Shown: one piece after another, positions 8,860 through 16,788 of the stretch
Position numbering within the stretch: position 1 is the first letter of the stretch
Layout: every line of letters begins with the position of its first letter
Notes under the pieces: model-generated
Seen by the model: only the letters and a program-made list of their open reading frames with translations
Databases searched by the model: none
Told to the model about the DNA's origin: nothing
Made by a program: the position numbers and the translations under genes
DNA from: Herbaspirillum sp. meg3
GTDB taxonomy: Bacteria; Pseudomonadota; Gammaproteobacteria; Burkholderiales; Burkholderiaceae_D
Direction: 5' to 3'
Length of the DNA stretch: 64,000 bases
NCBI RefSeq assembly: GCF_002257565.1
Contig: NZ_CP022736.1
Location: 620,001 to 684,000, forward strand

Positions 8860-9701
8860 TCCGTTGCCCCATGTGCGCTGACGCCGGGAGGCGTCTTATA
8901 GCGGTTGTAGCTCCATATATATTGAGAAGGGCAGCGCGAGATCAGCTTTTCCATGGCGCGATTAATGGCGCGAGCTTGCTGCTCCGGAGTGTTGCCGAGC
9001 GCTTCTTCGAAGGCGACGAAGCGAATCACGAAGCCGCGGCCCCACGACAAGCGTTCGGCATAAGACAGAATGATGGGCGCGCCGCTCATCTGATGCATTT
9101 TTGCCGACAGCGTCATGGTGTAGGCGGGTTTGCCGAAGAAATCTGCCCAGACTCCTTCGCCGTGCTGAGGCACTTGGTCTGGCAGCAGTCCGATGGCTTT
9201 GCCGGCCTTCAATGCTTTGAGCAGAGTGCGGACGCCCGAGAGATTCGCTGGTGCCAGATGCAGATTCGGGCGCGAGCGCGCACCTTCGATCAATGGCTTC
9301 AATGCTGCCTTGCGCGGAGGGCGATATAAGGCAGTCAGCGATGTCTGCTCGGCAATGGCTTGTGCGATGATTTCAAAACAACCAAGGTGCGGCGTTAAAA
9401 AAACAACACCGGTTTTGGCGTCCAGCGCCTGTTGCGCCAGTTCCCAGTTTTCGATGCGGGCAGTGCGCAAGACGCGTTTCGGTGAGGCGCACCAGACAAA
9501 CGGCAATTCGAAGATCCCTTTGCCGGACTCGTTAATTGCGGTAAATAAATGTTGCCGATAGCCGGCGCGCGTCAGATTCTCTTTCAGGCGTCTCCGATAG
9601 GACGGTGACGCCAGGTAAACGAGCCAGCCCATCGCGATCCCGATCAGGTGCAGAACGGGCAGCGGGAGCAGGGATAGCAGGCGGAATAAAGAAAAAAGCA
9701 T
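8856..9701 (-). CDS. Second LpxL/HtrB-family lipid A acyltransferase
   Basis: This is a paralogue of the preceding enzyme, with an N-terminal membrane anchor (LFSLFRLLSLLPLPVLHLIGIAMGWLVY), catalytic HX4E in HLGCFE, and IGLLPDQVPQHGEGVWADFFG as the conserved substrate block. It probably adds the other secondary acyl chain of lipid A. The frame is open to 9749, but the ATG at 9701 gives the standard 281-residue protein starting at the membrane anchor. It is the first gene of a likely acyltransferase-acyltransferase-dapF transcript and diverges from metK. Confidence 0.9.
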   Translation of the reverse strand: MLFSLFRLLSLLPLPVLHLIGIAMGWLVYLASPSYRRRLKENLTRAGYRQHLFTAINESGKGIFELPFVWCASPKRVLRTARIENWELAQQALDAKTGVVFLTPHLGCFEIIAQAIAEQTSLTALYRPPRKAALKPLIEGARSRPNLHLAPANLSGVRTLLKALKAGKAIGLLPDQVPQHGEGVWADFFGKPAYTMTLSAKMHQMSGAPIILSYAERLSWGRGFVIRFVAFEEALGNTPEQQARAINRAMEKLISRCPSQYIWSYNRYKTPPGVSAHGATE

Positions 9702-9781
9702 ACTTGCCGTTACCGTAGATGATTCTGTGAAATTGCCGAATTTTTGCAAGACGCGTAAAATAGCATGAAAGCCGTCGAGTT

Positions 9782-9880
9782 AATGACAACTTGCGAGACG
9801 GGATATAAATTTCGCTAAAGCGTCGCAGGCTAGGGATAAGCCGCGACACCGGTTCAATCTCTATACTGCAGGAGCATGTG
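9782..9880 (+). promoter_or_regulatory. metK promoter region and structured 5' leader
   Basis: A TATAAA at 9804-9809 may be the -10 element, although no good -35 accompanies it. Downstream, GTCGC (9822-9826) pairs with GCGAC (9843-9847) and GGCT (9828-9831) with AGCC (9839-9842), a bulged hairpin with loop AGGGATA. A GCAGGAG ribosome binding site sits at 9868-9874. I do not recognise a known SAM riboswitch class here. Confidence 0.35.
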
Positions 9881-11044
9881 ATGTCCAACGAATATCTCTT
9901 CACTTCCGAATCTGTCTCGGAAGGTCACCCAGACAAAGTAGCCGACCAGATTTCCGATGCGATTCTGGATGCCATCTTTGCACAAGATCCACTGTCCCGC
10001 GTAGCCGCCGAAACCCTGTGTAACACAGGTCTGGTTGTACTCGCCGGTGAAATCACCACACGCGCCAATGTCGATTACATCGACGTCGCCCGTGAAACCA
10101 TCAAGCGCATCGGTTACGACAACGCCGACTACGGTATCGACTACAAGAGCTGCGCCGTGCTGGTTGCTTACGACAAGCAATCGCCGGACATCGCTCAAGG
10201 CGTTGACGAAGGCAAGGGGCTCGACCTCGATCAAGGCGCCGGCGACCAAGGTTTGATGTTTGGCTACGCTTGCGACGAAACACCTGAGTTGATGCCTGCT
10301 GCCATTTACTACGCACACCGTATTGTCGAGCGTCAATCTCAATTGCGCAAAGACGGTCGTCTGCCATGGCTGCGTCCGGATGCAAAGTCGCAAGTGACAT
10401 TGAAGTATGTCGACGGTCGTCCAGTTGCCATCGACACCATCGTGTTGTCGACACAGCATGCGCCTGAAATGGAACACAAGGCCATCGAAGAAGCGGCAAT
10501 CGAAGAAATCATTCGTCCGGTCGTGCCGGCTGAATGGCTGAAGAACACCCGTTACCTGATCAACCCGACTGGTCGTTTTGTTATCGGTGGTCCACAAGGT
10601 GATTGCGGCCTGACCGGTCGCAAGATCATCGTCGACACCTACGGCGGCGCAGCTCCGCACGGTGGCGGCGCGTTCTCCGGCAAGGATCCATCCAAGGTTG
10701 ACCGCTCAGCAGCTTATGCCGGTCGTTATGTTGCCAAGAACATCGTGGCTGCCGGCCTGGCGTCGCGTTGCCAGATCCAGGTGTCGTACGCCATCGGTAT
10801 CGCCAAGCCGACTTCGGTCATGGTCACCACTTTCGGTACAGGCAAGATCAGTGACGAAAAGCTGGCGCAACTGGTGCTGGAACATTTTGACCTGCGTCCG
10901 AAGGGCATCGTGCAAATGCTGGATCTGCTGCGTCCTATCTATCAGAAGACCGCTGCTTACGGCCACTTCGGCCGCGAAGAGCCGGAGTTCTCGTGGGAAC
11001 GTACCGACAAGGCTGCTGCACTGAAGGCCGCCGCCGGTCTGTAA
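9881..11044 (+). CDS. metK: S-adenosylmethionine synthetase
   Basis: MetK makes SAM from methionine and ATP. The 387-residue protein has the full family signature: SEGHPDKVADQISDA at the N terminus, GAGDQGLMFGYACDE, the P-loop-like FVIGGPQGDCGLTGRKIIVDTYGG and GGGAFSGKDPSKVDRSAAY. The start is set at the ATG at 9881, six nt after GCAGGAG; a GTG one codon earlier is too close to the ribosome binding site. It heads the local SAM-cycle block metK-ahcY-holin-like-metF. A hairpin follows and ahcY has its own promoter, so expression of metK and ahcY can be uncoupled. Confidence 0.98.
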   Translation: MSNEYLFTSESVSEGHPDKVADQISDAILDAIFAQDPLSRVAAETLCNTGLVVLAGEITTRANVDYIDVARETIKRIGYDNADYGIDYKSCAVLVAYDKQSPDIAQGVDEGKGLDLDQGAGDQGLMFGYACDETPELMPAAIYYAHRIVERQSQLRKDGRLPWLRPDAKSQVTLKYVDGRPVAIDTIVLSTQHAPEMEHKAIEEAAIEEIIRPVVPAEWLKNTRYLINPTGRFVIGGPQGDCGLTGRKIIVDTYGGAAPHGGGAFSGKDPSKVDRSAAYAGRYVAKNIVAAGLASRCQIQVSYAIGIAKPTSVMVTTFGTGKISDEKLAQLVLEHFDLRPKGIVQMLDLLRPIYQKTAAYGHFGREEPEFSWERTDKAAALKAAAGL

Positions 11045-11051
11045 TTTTCCT

Positions 11052-11086
11052 GATGCAATCCGGCCTTGTTGTGGTCGGATTGCATC
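11052..11086 (+). terminator. Hairpin after metK
   Basis: GATGCAATCCG at 11052-11062 pairs perfectly with CGGATTGCATC at 11076-11086. No T tract follows, so it may be a weak or factor-assisted terminator or a 3'-end stabiliser. Confidence 0.6.
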
Positions 11087-11092
11087 GTGCGC

Positions 11093-11122
11093 TGGCACGG
11101 TGCACGTAAAGTGATTTACAAT
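11093..11122 (+). promoter_or_regulatory. Predicted sigma-70 promoter of ahcY
   Basis: TACAAT at 11117-11122 is one base from the -10 consensus. TGGCAC at 11093-11098 is a fair -35 with an 18-nt spacer. Transcription would begin near 11129, just upstream of the riboswitch, which supports the call. Confidence 0.5.
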
Positions 11123-11133
11123 GCCTTTCCGTA

Positions 11134-11200
11134 TCAAGGAGCGTTGCGACAAGACATCGATCTTGCCAGGCTTGATACCGTCAATATGCAACTGCGCTCA
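11134..11200 (+). promoter_or_regulatory. S-adenosylhomocysteine (SAH) riboswitch
   Basis: The leader of ahcY fits the SAH riboswitch class. Stem P1 is GAGC 11139-11142 with GCTC 11196-11199, plus GTTGC 11143-11147 with GCAAC 11188-11192 around a 3-nt bulge. Stem P2 is CAAGA 11150-11154 with TCTTG 11161-11165. The conserved GCCAGGCTTG follows, and the expected pseudoknot forms between TCAAG 11134-11138 and CTTGA 11171-11175. In known members SAH binding turns expression on, so rising SAH should induce its own hydrolase. A T-rich stretch then leads to an AAAGGAGG ribosome binding site at 11227-11233. Confidence 0.9.
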
Positions 11201-11235
11201 CGTTACTTTTTTTCTGTTTTCTACGAAAGGAGGGC

Positions 11236-12666
11236 GTGAACAACGCCGCAGCCATGACTACCAATTCCACTCAAGACTATGTGATCGCTGATATCAGCCT
11301 GGCGCAATGGGGCCATAAAGAGATCAAGATTGCAGAAACCGAAATGCCCGGCCTGATGGCCATTCGTGAAGAATTTGCTGCTGCACAGCCCCTGAAGGGC
11401 GCGCGCATCACTGGTTCCATCCACATGACCATCCAGACCGCTGTGCTGATCCAGACACTGGAAGCACTGGGTGCCAAAGTACGTTGGGCATCTTGCAACA
11501 TCTACTCGACACAAGATCACGCTGCCGCGGCAATCGCCGACAAGGGCACGCCTGTGTTCGCGTTCAAGGGCGAGTCGCTGGACGACTACTGGGAATTCAC
11601 ACACCGCATTTTTGAATGGCAAGGCGGCGAAAACGAACAAGCCAACATGATTCTGGACGATGGCGGCGACGCAACCCTGCTGCTGCATCTGGGTACACGT
11701 GCTGAAAAAGACGCATCGGTGCTGAACAACCCGACTTCGGAAGAAGAAATCTGCCTGTTCAACTCCATCAAGAAAAAGCTGGCGACTTCGCCGAACTGGT
11801 ATTCCACGCGTCTGGCGCAAATCAAGGGTGTGACCGAAGAAACCACCACCGGTGTGCATCGTCTGTATCAGATGTTCAAGGACGGCAAGTTGGCCTTCCC
11901 TGCAATCAACGTCAACGACTCCGTTACCAAGTCCAAGTTCGACAACTTGTACGGCTGCCGCGAATCGCTGGTCGACGGTATCAAGCGCGCGACGGACGTC
12001 ATGATCGCCGGCAAGGTTGCCGTCATCGCCGGTTACGGTGACGTCGGCAAGGGCTCGGCACAAGCGATGCGCGCGTTGTCGGCACAAGTCTGGGTCACTG
12101 AAATCGATCCGATCTGCGCACTGCAAGCCGCAATGGAAGGCTATCGCGTTGTGACCATGGATTACGCTGCTGAACACGGCGATATTTTCGTGACATGTAC
12201 CGGCAACTACCATGTGATCACGCACGACCACATGAAGAAGATGAAAGACCAGGCGATCGTCTGCAACATCGGTCACTTCGACAACGAAATCGAAGTCGCC
12301 GCACTGAAGCAATACACCTGGGAAAACATCAAGCCGCAAGTCGATCACATCATCTTCCCTGACGGCAAGCGCATCATCCTGCTGGCGGAAGGCCGCCTGG
12401 TCAACCTCGGCTGCGGTACCGGCCATCCGTCCTACGTGATGAGCTCGTCCTTCGCCAACCAGACCATCGCTCAGATCGAATTGTTCGTGAACACCAAGAA
12501 CTACCCGGTCGGTGTCTACACGCTGCCTAAGCATCTGGACGAGAAGGTTGCACGTCTGCAGCTGAAGAAACTCAATGCACAATTGAGCACACTGACTGCT
12601 GAACAAGCTGCGTATATCGGCGTGAAGTCGGACGGCCCTTACAAGCCTGATCACTACCGTTATTAA
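11236..12666 (+). CDS. ahcY: Adenosylhomocysteinase
   Basis: AhcY splits S-adenosylhomocysteine into adenosine and homocysteine, relieving inhibition of methyltransferases. The protein has the substrate domain (EMPGLMAIREEFA, ASCNIYSTQDHAAAAI), the NAD-binding loop VAVIAGYGDVGKGSAQAMRA and the C-terminal KSDGPYKPDHYRY. About 476 residues is normal. The start is uncertain: a GTG at 11236 lies only 2 nt after AGGAGG, while the ATG at 11254 is about 20 nt away. Regulation by the upstream riboswitch is expected. It ends at a strong terminator. Confidence 0.97.
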   Translation: MNNAAAMTTNSTQDYVIADISLAQWGHKEIKIAETEMPGLMAIREEFAAAQPLKGARITGSIHMTIQTAVLIQTLEALGAKVRWASCNIYSTQDHAAAAIADKGTPVFAFKGESLDDYWEFTHRIFEWQGGENEQANMILDDGGDATLLLHLGTRAEKDASVLNNPTSEEEICLFNSIKKKLATSPNWYSTRLAQIKGVTEETTTGVHRLYQMFKDGKLAFPAINVNDSVTKSKFDNLYGCRESLVDGIKRATDVMIAGKVAVIAGYGDVGKGSAQAMRALSAQVWVTEIDPICALQAAMEGYRVVTMDYAAEHGDIFVTCTGNYHVITHDHMKKMKDQAIVCNIGHFDNEIEVAALKQYTWENIKPQVDHIIFPDGKRIILLAEGRLVNLGCGTGHPSYVMSSSFANQTIAQIELFVNTKNYPVGVYTLPKHLDEKVARLQLKKLNAQLSTLTAEQAAYIGVKSDGPYKPDHYRY

Positions 12667-12675
12667 TCAGCTTGA

Positions 12676-12710
12676 CGGGCAATGCGGGTAAAACCCGCTT
12701 GCCCGGTTTT
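12676..12710 (+). terminator. Rho-independent terminator of ahcY
   Basis: CGGGCAA (12676-12682) pairs with TTGCCCG (12699-12705), and GCGGGT (12684-12689) with ACCCGC (12693-12698). Only one base is bulged, and GTTTT follows. Confidence 0.88.
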
Positions 12711-12726
12711 AACAAGATTCATCCGC

Positions 12727-12775
12727 CATCGGCCGGACTACAGCAATTGCACCGATTGTTGGAATCCGGCCGATG
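12727..12775 (+). repeat. Perfect 11-bp inverted repeat in the leader of the holin-like gene
   Basis: CATCGGCCGGA at 12727-12737 is the exact reverse complement of TCCGGCCGATG at 12765-12775, with 27 nt between them. It sits after the ahcY terminator and ends 8 nt before the GAAAGGA ribosome binding site of the next gene. It could be an attenuator-like hairpin or a protein-binding site. Confidence 0.6.
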
Positions 12776-12796
12776 CGCCGCTCGAAAGGACATTTC

Positions 12797-13147
12797 ATGC
12801 GTTTGCTCATTCTGTGGCTGATCAATGCGCTGGCCTTGCTCGCCGTGCCTTACCTCATGCACTCGGTGCAGGTCGACAGCTTTGGCGCGGCACTGATCGC
12901 AGCGCTCATCCTTGGCTTCGTCAATACGCTGGTGCGTCCGGTGCTGGTGATCCTCACTTTGCCGGTGACGCTGCTGACGCTGGGTTTGTTCATTCTGGTC
13001 ATCAACGGCCTGATGTTCTGGGCGGTCTCGCATCTGGTAGGCGGTTTCCACGTAGCGGGTTTTTGGGCGGCTGTCGGTGGCGCGCTGTTATACAGCATCG
13101 TCTCCTGGGCGCTATCCACGCTGCTGCTGAAATCCGGACCTAATTGA
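12797..13147 (+). CDS. Small integral membrane protein of the phage-holin IV/YvlD family
   Basis: This 116-residue protein has four predicted transmembrane helices (LILWLINALALLAVPYLM; AALIAALILGFVNTLVRPVLVIL; LPVTLLTLGLFILVINGLMFWAV; FWAAVGGALLYSIVSWALSTLLL). The LGFVNTLVRPVL block marks the family called mycobacterial-type phage holin superfamily IV (YvlD-like). It is a chromosomal membrane protein of unknown function, not evidence of a prophage. The ATG at 12797 is preceded by GAAAGGA at ideal spacing. It sits between ahcY and metF, an arrangement I recall as common in Burkholderiales, and is probably co-transcribed with metF. Confidence 0.85.
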   Translation: MRLLILWLINALALLAVPYLMHSVQVDSFGAALIAALILGFVNTLVRPVLVILTLPVTLLTLGLFILVINGLMFWAVSHLVGGFHVAGFWAAVGGALLYSIVSWALSTLLLKSGPN

Positions 13148-13206
13148 TTTTGCACGGATCTGCGCCGCGAATCGCGCAATGATCTGTTTTAGGGATTGAT
13201 TTTTCT

Positions 13207-14049
13207 ATGACATCACATAATTTCAGCATCGAGTTTTTCCCGCCGAAGACGCCTGAAGGCACGGAAAAACTGCGCGTCACCCGCGCCAAGCTGGCCGAGT
13301 TGCAACCGAAGTATTTCTCGGTGACCTTCGGCGCCGGCGGTTCGACGCAGCAAGGCACGCTCGATACCGTGCTGGAGATCATGCGCGAAGGCCATGTCGC
13401 CGCGCCGCATCTGTCTTGCATCGGCAGCTCGCGCGCGGCATTGCGCGACATTCTCAATAGTTACAAATCGCATGGCATCAAGAAGTTGGTCGCTTTGCGC
13501 GGCGACTTGCCTAGCGGCTTCGGTGCCGTGGACAGTGCTTCCGGCGAATTCCACTACGCGAACGAGCTGGTCGAATTCATTCGCGCGGAAACCGGCGACT
13601 GGTTTCACATTGAAGTCGGCGCGTATCCCGAAATGCATCCGCAAGCCAAGTCGCCACAGGACGATGTGCAGAATTTTGCGCGCAAGATCAAAGCAGGCGC
13701 CGATGCCGCCATCACGCAGTATTTCTACAATGCCGACGCGTATTTCAATTTCGTCGACGAAGTGGAGAAGCTTGGCATCAACGCGCCCATCGTTCCAGGC
13801 ATCATGCCGATTACGAACTACACGCAACTGATGCGGTTTTCCGACATGTGCGGTACGGAAATCCCGCGTTGGATTCGTCTCAAGCTGGCCAGCTACGGTG
13901 ACGACAGCGAGTCGATCCGCGCATTTGGTCTCGATGTTGTTACGCAACTCTGCGAGCAGTTGCTGGAAGGCGGCGCACCCGGCCTTCACTTCTATACCCT
14001 GAATCAGCCAGCCGCAACGATGGCAATCTGGCAACGTCTGGTTGCTTGA
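13207..14049 (+). CDS. metF: 5,10-methylenetetrahydrofolate reductase
   Basis: MetF reduces 5,10-methylene-THF to 5-methyl-THF with FAD, supplying the methyl group for methionine synthesis. The 280-residue protein has the family opening FSIEFFPPKTPEGTEKL with the catalytic Glu, SVTFGAGGSTQQGTLD, KLVALRGDLP and GADAAITQYFYNADAYF, plus the C-terminal PGLHFYTLNQ. It lies 59 nt after the membrane protein gene and closes the SAM-cycle block. The leader between the two genes has only a modest AGGGATT ribosome binding site. Confidence 0.97.
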   Translation: MTSHNFSIEFFPPKTPEGTEKLRVTRAKLAELQPKYFSVTFGAGGSTQQGTLDTVLEIMREGHVAAPHLSCIGSSRAALRDILNSYKSHGIKKLVALRGDLPSGFGAVDSASGEFHYANELVEFIRAETGDWFHIEVGAYPEMHPQAKSPQDDVQNFARKIKAGADAAITQYFYNADAYFNFVDEVEKLGINAPIVPGIMPITNYTQLMRFSDMCGTEIPRWIRLKLASYGDDSESIRAFGLDVVTQLCEQLLEGGAPGLHFYTLNQPAATMAIWQRLVA

Positions 14050-14075
14050 TTTGTCCGAAGTCGTCAGTAGCAAGT

Positions 14076-14102
14076 AAAAAGCCGGCTGAAGCCGGCTTTT
14101 TT
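14076..14102. terminator. Bidirectional terminator between metF and folate cyclo-ligase
   Basis: AAAAAGCCGGC (14076-14086) and GCCGGCTTTTTT (14091-14102) form a perfect stem around a TGAA loop. The A and T runs allow use from both sides. Confidence 0.88.
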
Positions 14103-14133
14103 CATGTCATCGCGTGACGGTATGCTGTTCAAA

Positions 14134-14742
14134 TCAGCCGTCAGTAATCATCATGTCCAGCGCGATGTCGTGAACTTGTCCATCAAATTCGACCAATGCG
14201 TCGGCATAAGCGATGCCGATCGCCAGCGGGCGCGGAGTCTGCGCCAGGGTACGGTCATAGAAGCCCCCGCCGTAGCCAAGCCGCAAGCGTGCCGCATTGA
14301 AGCCCAGGCAAGGGATCAGCAGAGCTCGCGGTTGCACGATTTCTCCCTGTGCTGGTGCTGATGTTCCCATGGCGTCTTTGATCAATGTCTCTCCTGGCGT
14401 CCAACGCACGAACTCCAGCGGCAATTCTTTTCCTCGAATAATCGGCAGCGACAGGTGCACGCCTTGGGCACTCAGCGCGTTATAAGCCGGATACAGATCC
14501 GGTTCTTGCCGGATCGGGTGGTAAACGCCGATGCTCGCAATCTGCTGAGTTTGCAGCCATGCCAGCAGACGTGCACAGATTGCGGCTTCCGCCACGGTTT
14601 TGGCAGCGGGCGTCATGGCTTTGCGGGCAGTCAGCAAGCGGGTGCGCAGCGCGGATTTTTCCGAAGCCGGCGACCTGGTGTTTGCTGCGGTATCCGCAGT
14701 GTCGGACGGCGTGGTGTCGCGTGCTATCCTTGAAGTCGTCAT
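14134..14742 (-). CDS. 5-formyltetrahydrofolate cyclo-ligase
   Basis: This enzyme returns 5-formyl-THF to the folate pool as 5,10-methenyl-THF using ATP (FthC/YgfA). Family motifs are LRTRLLTARKAM near the N terminus, IGVYHPIRQEPDL, the nucleotide loop LLIPCLGFNAARLRLGYGGGFYDRTL, and a C terminus ending in ALDMMITDG. The ATG at 14742 was chosen; the upstream in-frame TTG adds three residues. It converges with metF at the shared terminator, a sensible functional neighbour in one-carbon metabolism, and diverges from the transglycosylase gene with only 26 nt between starts. Confidence 0.92.
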   Translation of the reverse strand: MTTSRIARDTTPSDTADTAANTRSPASEKSALRTRLLTARKAMTPAAKTVAEAAICARLLAWLQTQQIASIGVYHPIRQEPDLYPAYNALSAQGVHLSLPIIRGKELPLEFVRWTPGETLIKDAMGTSAPAQGEIVQPRALLIPCLGFNAARLRLGYGGGFYDRTLAQTPRPLAIGIAYADALVEFDGQVHDIALDMMITDG

Positions 14743-14768
14743 TTGTCTCAATCTAAGGTTGTATAAGA

Positions 14769-16727
14769 ATGCAATTAAAGAAACGCATGGTCGTGATCAC
14801 CTGTGCCGTAGCAACCGCGGCGGCAGTCAGTTTTGCGATGCCGGCCTACGCGCAAAAACGCCCGTCTGCCAATGCCGCCCCCGATGACGTCTTTCTCGCC
14901 TTGCGTGATGCCTCGCGCTCCGACGACTCGGCGACCTCGGCGAGTCTGGCGGCACGTCTGCCGGATTATGTCATTCCTTCCTATGTTGACTATTATCGGC
15001 TCAAACCGCGTGTACGCGATTTCACTGCGCCGGTTTCCGAGATCCGCGATTTTCTTGCCCGCTATGATGGCAGCGCCATTGCTGATCGCCTGCGTAACGA
15101 CTGGCTGTTGGCGCTTGGCAAGACCGGCGACTGGACGACTTTTGACGAGCAATATCCCCTCTTTGTCCTGAACGACGATGTGCAGGTCAAATGTTTTGCC
15201 CTCAATTCCCGCGCTCTCAAGGGGCAGAACGTCGCCGATGAAGCGCGAGCCTTGCTGACCAGTCCCAAGGACTATGGCCAGGGCTGCAGCGACCTGATCG
15301 GCACGCTGGCGCAAAATCATCAGTTCAGTGAAAGCGATCTGTGGGCCCAGATTCGTCAGGCGGTCGAAGCCGGCAACACGACGGTTGCGCGCCGTGCGGC
15401 GATTTTTACCGACAATGGCGACGTCAGCCTGCAACAAGTCATCGATAAGCCCGCGCTGATGCTGGCACGTGGGCCGGGACAAGGACGTACTTCGCACGAG
15501 TTGTACATCATCGCCATCGGCCGCGCCGCAAAAGGTAATCCGCAACAGGCCGCAACGTTTCTCAGCAGCGCATCGGGACTGACCGCACAGGAACAAGCCA
15601 TCGCCTGGGCGCAGATCGCTTTGCCGGCCTCCATGAAGCTGATGCCCGAAGCCATTGACTATTGGCGCAAGACCAAAGATGCGCCGCTGTCCTACGAAGC
15701 GTATCAATGGAAGGCGCGGATTGCACTGCGCGCCGGTGACTGGAAGATGGTCAAGTCCACCATCGACGCCATGCCAGGTTCATTGCGCAGCGACATCACG
15801 TGGACTTATTGGCTGGCCCGTGCGCTGAAGGAAGACGGCCAGACCGAGGCTTCTCAGCGCCTGTTTCAGTCGATTGCTTCCAACGTCAGCTTCTACGGCC
15901 AACTCGCCACGGAAGACCTCGGGCAGAAGATTGTCATTCCGCCGGGCCCGGTACCGCCGACACCGGCTGAGATCGCGCCAATGGCGCAGAACGCCGGCTT
16001 CAAGCGTGCGATCAAGTTCTATGACCTGAATATGCGCTACGAAGGCATTCGCGAATGGAACTGGGAGCTGCGCAAGATGAACGACCGCCAGTTGCTGGCT
16101 GCCGCAGAATTCGCACGTCAGAGCGATGTGCTCGACCGCATGGTCAACACCTCGGATCGCACCAAGCTGGAGATGGACTTCACCCAGCGCTTCCCGGCGC
16201 CTCACCTTACCGAGATGAGCGCCAACACCCGTCCGTTGGGTCTGGAAAACGCCTGGGTCTATGGTTTGATCCGCCAGGAATCGCGCTTCATCAAAAATGC
16301 GAAATCGTACGTCGGCGCATCCGGCCTGATGCAACTGATGCCATCGACCGCGAAGTACGTCGCCAAGAAAATCGGCCTGACTGAATTCACGCAAGACCAG
16401 ATCAATGACATCAACACCAACCTGCTGCTGGGCACCAGCTACCTCAACATGGTGCTGAACAATCTCGACGGCTCGCAGGCATTGGCAACGGCCGCGTATA
16501 ACGCCGGACCGGGACGCCCACGGACCTGGCGCTCGACCTTGAATCGTACGGTGGAAGGGGCGATTTTCGCTGAATCGATTCCGTTCAACGAGACACGGGG
16601 TTACGTCAAGAATGTCATGTCCAATGCAACCTACTACGCCGCCCTGTTCGAGAACAAGCCACAGTCGCTGAAACAACGACTCGGCACGGTCGCGCCGCGC
16701 ACCAATACCCCGACCGATTTGCCGTGA
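14769..16727 (+). CDS. Soluble lytic murein transglycosylase (Slt70 type)
   Basis: This 652-residue periplasmic enzyme cleaves the glycan strands of peptidoglycan with formation of 1,6-anhydro-muramyl ends. A Sec signal peptide (KKRMVVITCAVATAAAVSF ... AYAQ) is followed by an all-alpha superhelical domain. The C-terminal GEWL-type catalytic domain has the Glu in LIRQESRFIKNAKS, then YVGASGLMQLMPSTAKYV and YLNMVLNN ... ATAAYNAGPGRPRTW. The long helical region and order of domains match Slt70. It heads a run of closely spaced plus-strand genes. Confidence 0.93.
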   Translation: MQLKKRMVVITCAVATAAAVSFAMPAYAQKRPSANAAPDDVFLALRDASRSDDSATSASLAARLPDYVIPSYVDYYRLKPRVRDFTAPVSEIRDFLARYDGSAIADRLRNDWLLALGKTGDWTTFDEQYPLFVLNDDVQVKCFALNSRALKGQNVADEARALLTSPKDYGQGCSDLIGTLAQNHQFSESDLWAQIRQAVEAGNTTVARRAAIFTDNGDVSLQQVIDKPALMLARGPGQGRTSHELYIIAIGRAAKGNPQQAATFLSSASGLTAQEQAIAWAQIALPASMKLMPEAIDYWRKTKDAPLSYEAYQWKARIALRAGDWKMVKSTIDAMPGSLRSDITWTYWLARALKEDGQTEASQRLFQSIASNVSFYGQLATEDLGQKIVIPPGPVPPTPAEIAPMAQNAGFKRAIKFYDLNMRYEGIREWNWELRKMNDRQLLAAAEFARQSDVLDRMVNTSDRTKLEMDFTQRFPAPHLTEMSANTRPLGLENAWVYGLIRQESRFIKNAKSYVGASGLMQLMPSTAKYVAKKIGLTEFTQDQINDINTNLLLGTSYLNMVLNNLDGSQALATAAYNAGPGRPRTWRSTLNRTVEGAIFAESIPFNETRGYVKNVMSNATYYAALFENKPQSLKQRLGTVAPRTNTPTDLP

Positions 16728-16788
16728 TTGCGCGCTGATCACAGGGCGCTACGGTAAGACGAACTAGCAACGAAAGCGACAACTGATC

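Noticed and set aside
9782..9880. Known SAM riboswitch (SAM-I, SAM-II or SAM/SAH) in the metK leader
   Set aside because: I could not form the characteristic helices or find the conserved cores of these classes; only a simple bulged hairpin is present.
11221..12654. Open frame of 477 codons on the minus strand opposite ahcY
   Set aside because: It is a codon-bias shadow of ahcY; the plus strand encodes an unmistakable adenosylhomocysteinase.
12797..13147. Holin-like protein as a sign of a prophage
   Set aside because: The family name is historical; there are no lysis or phage structural genes and the neighbours are metabolic.
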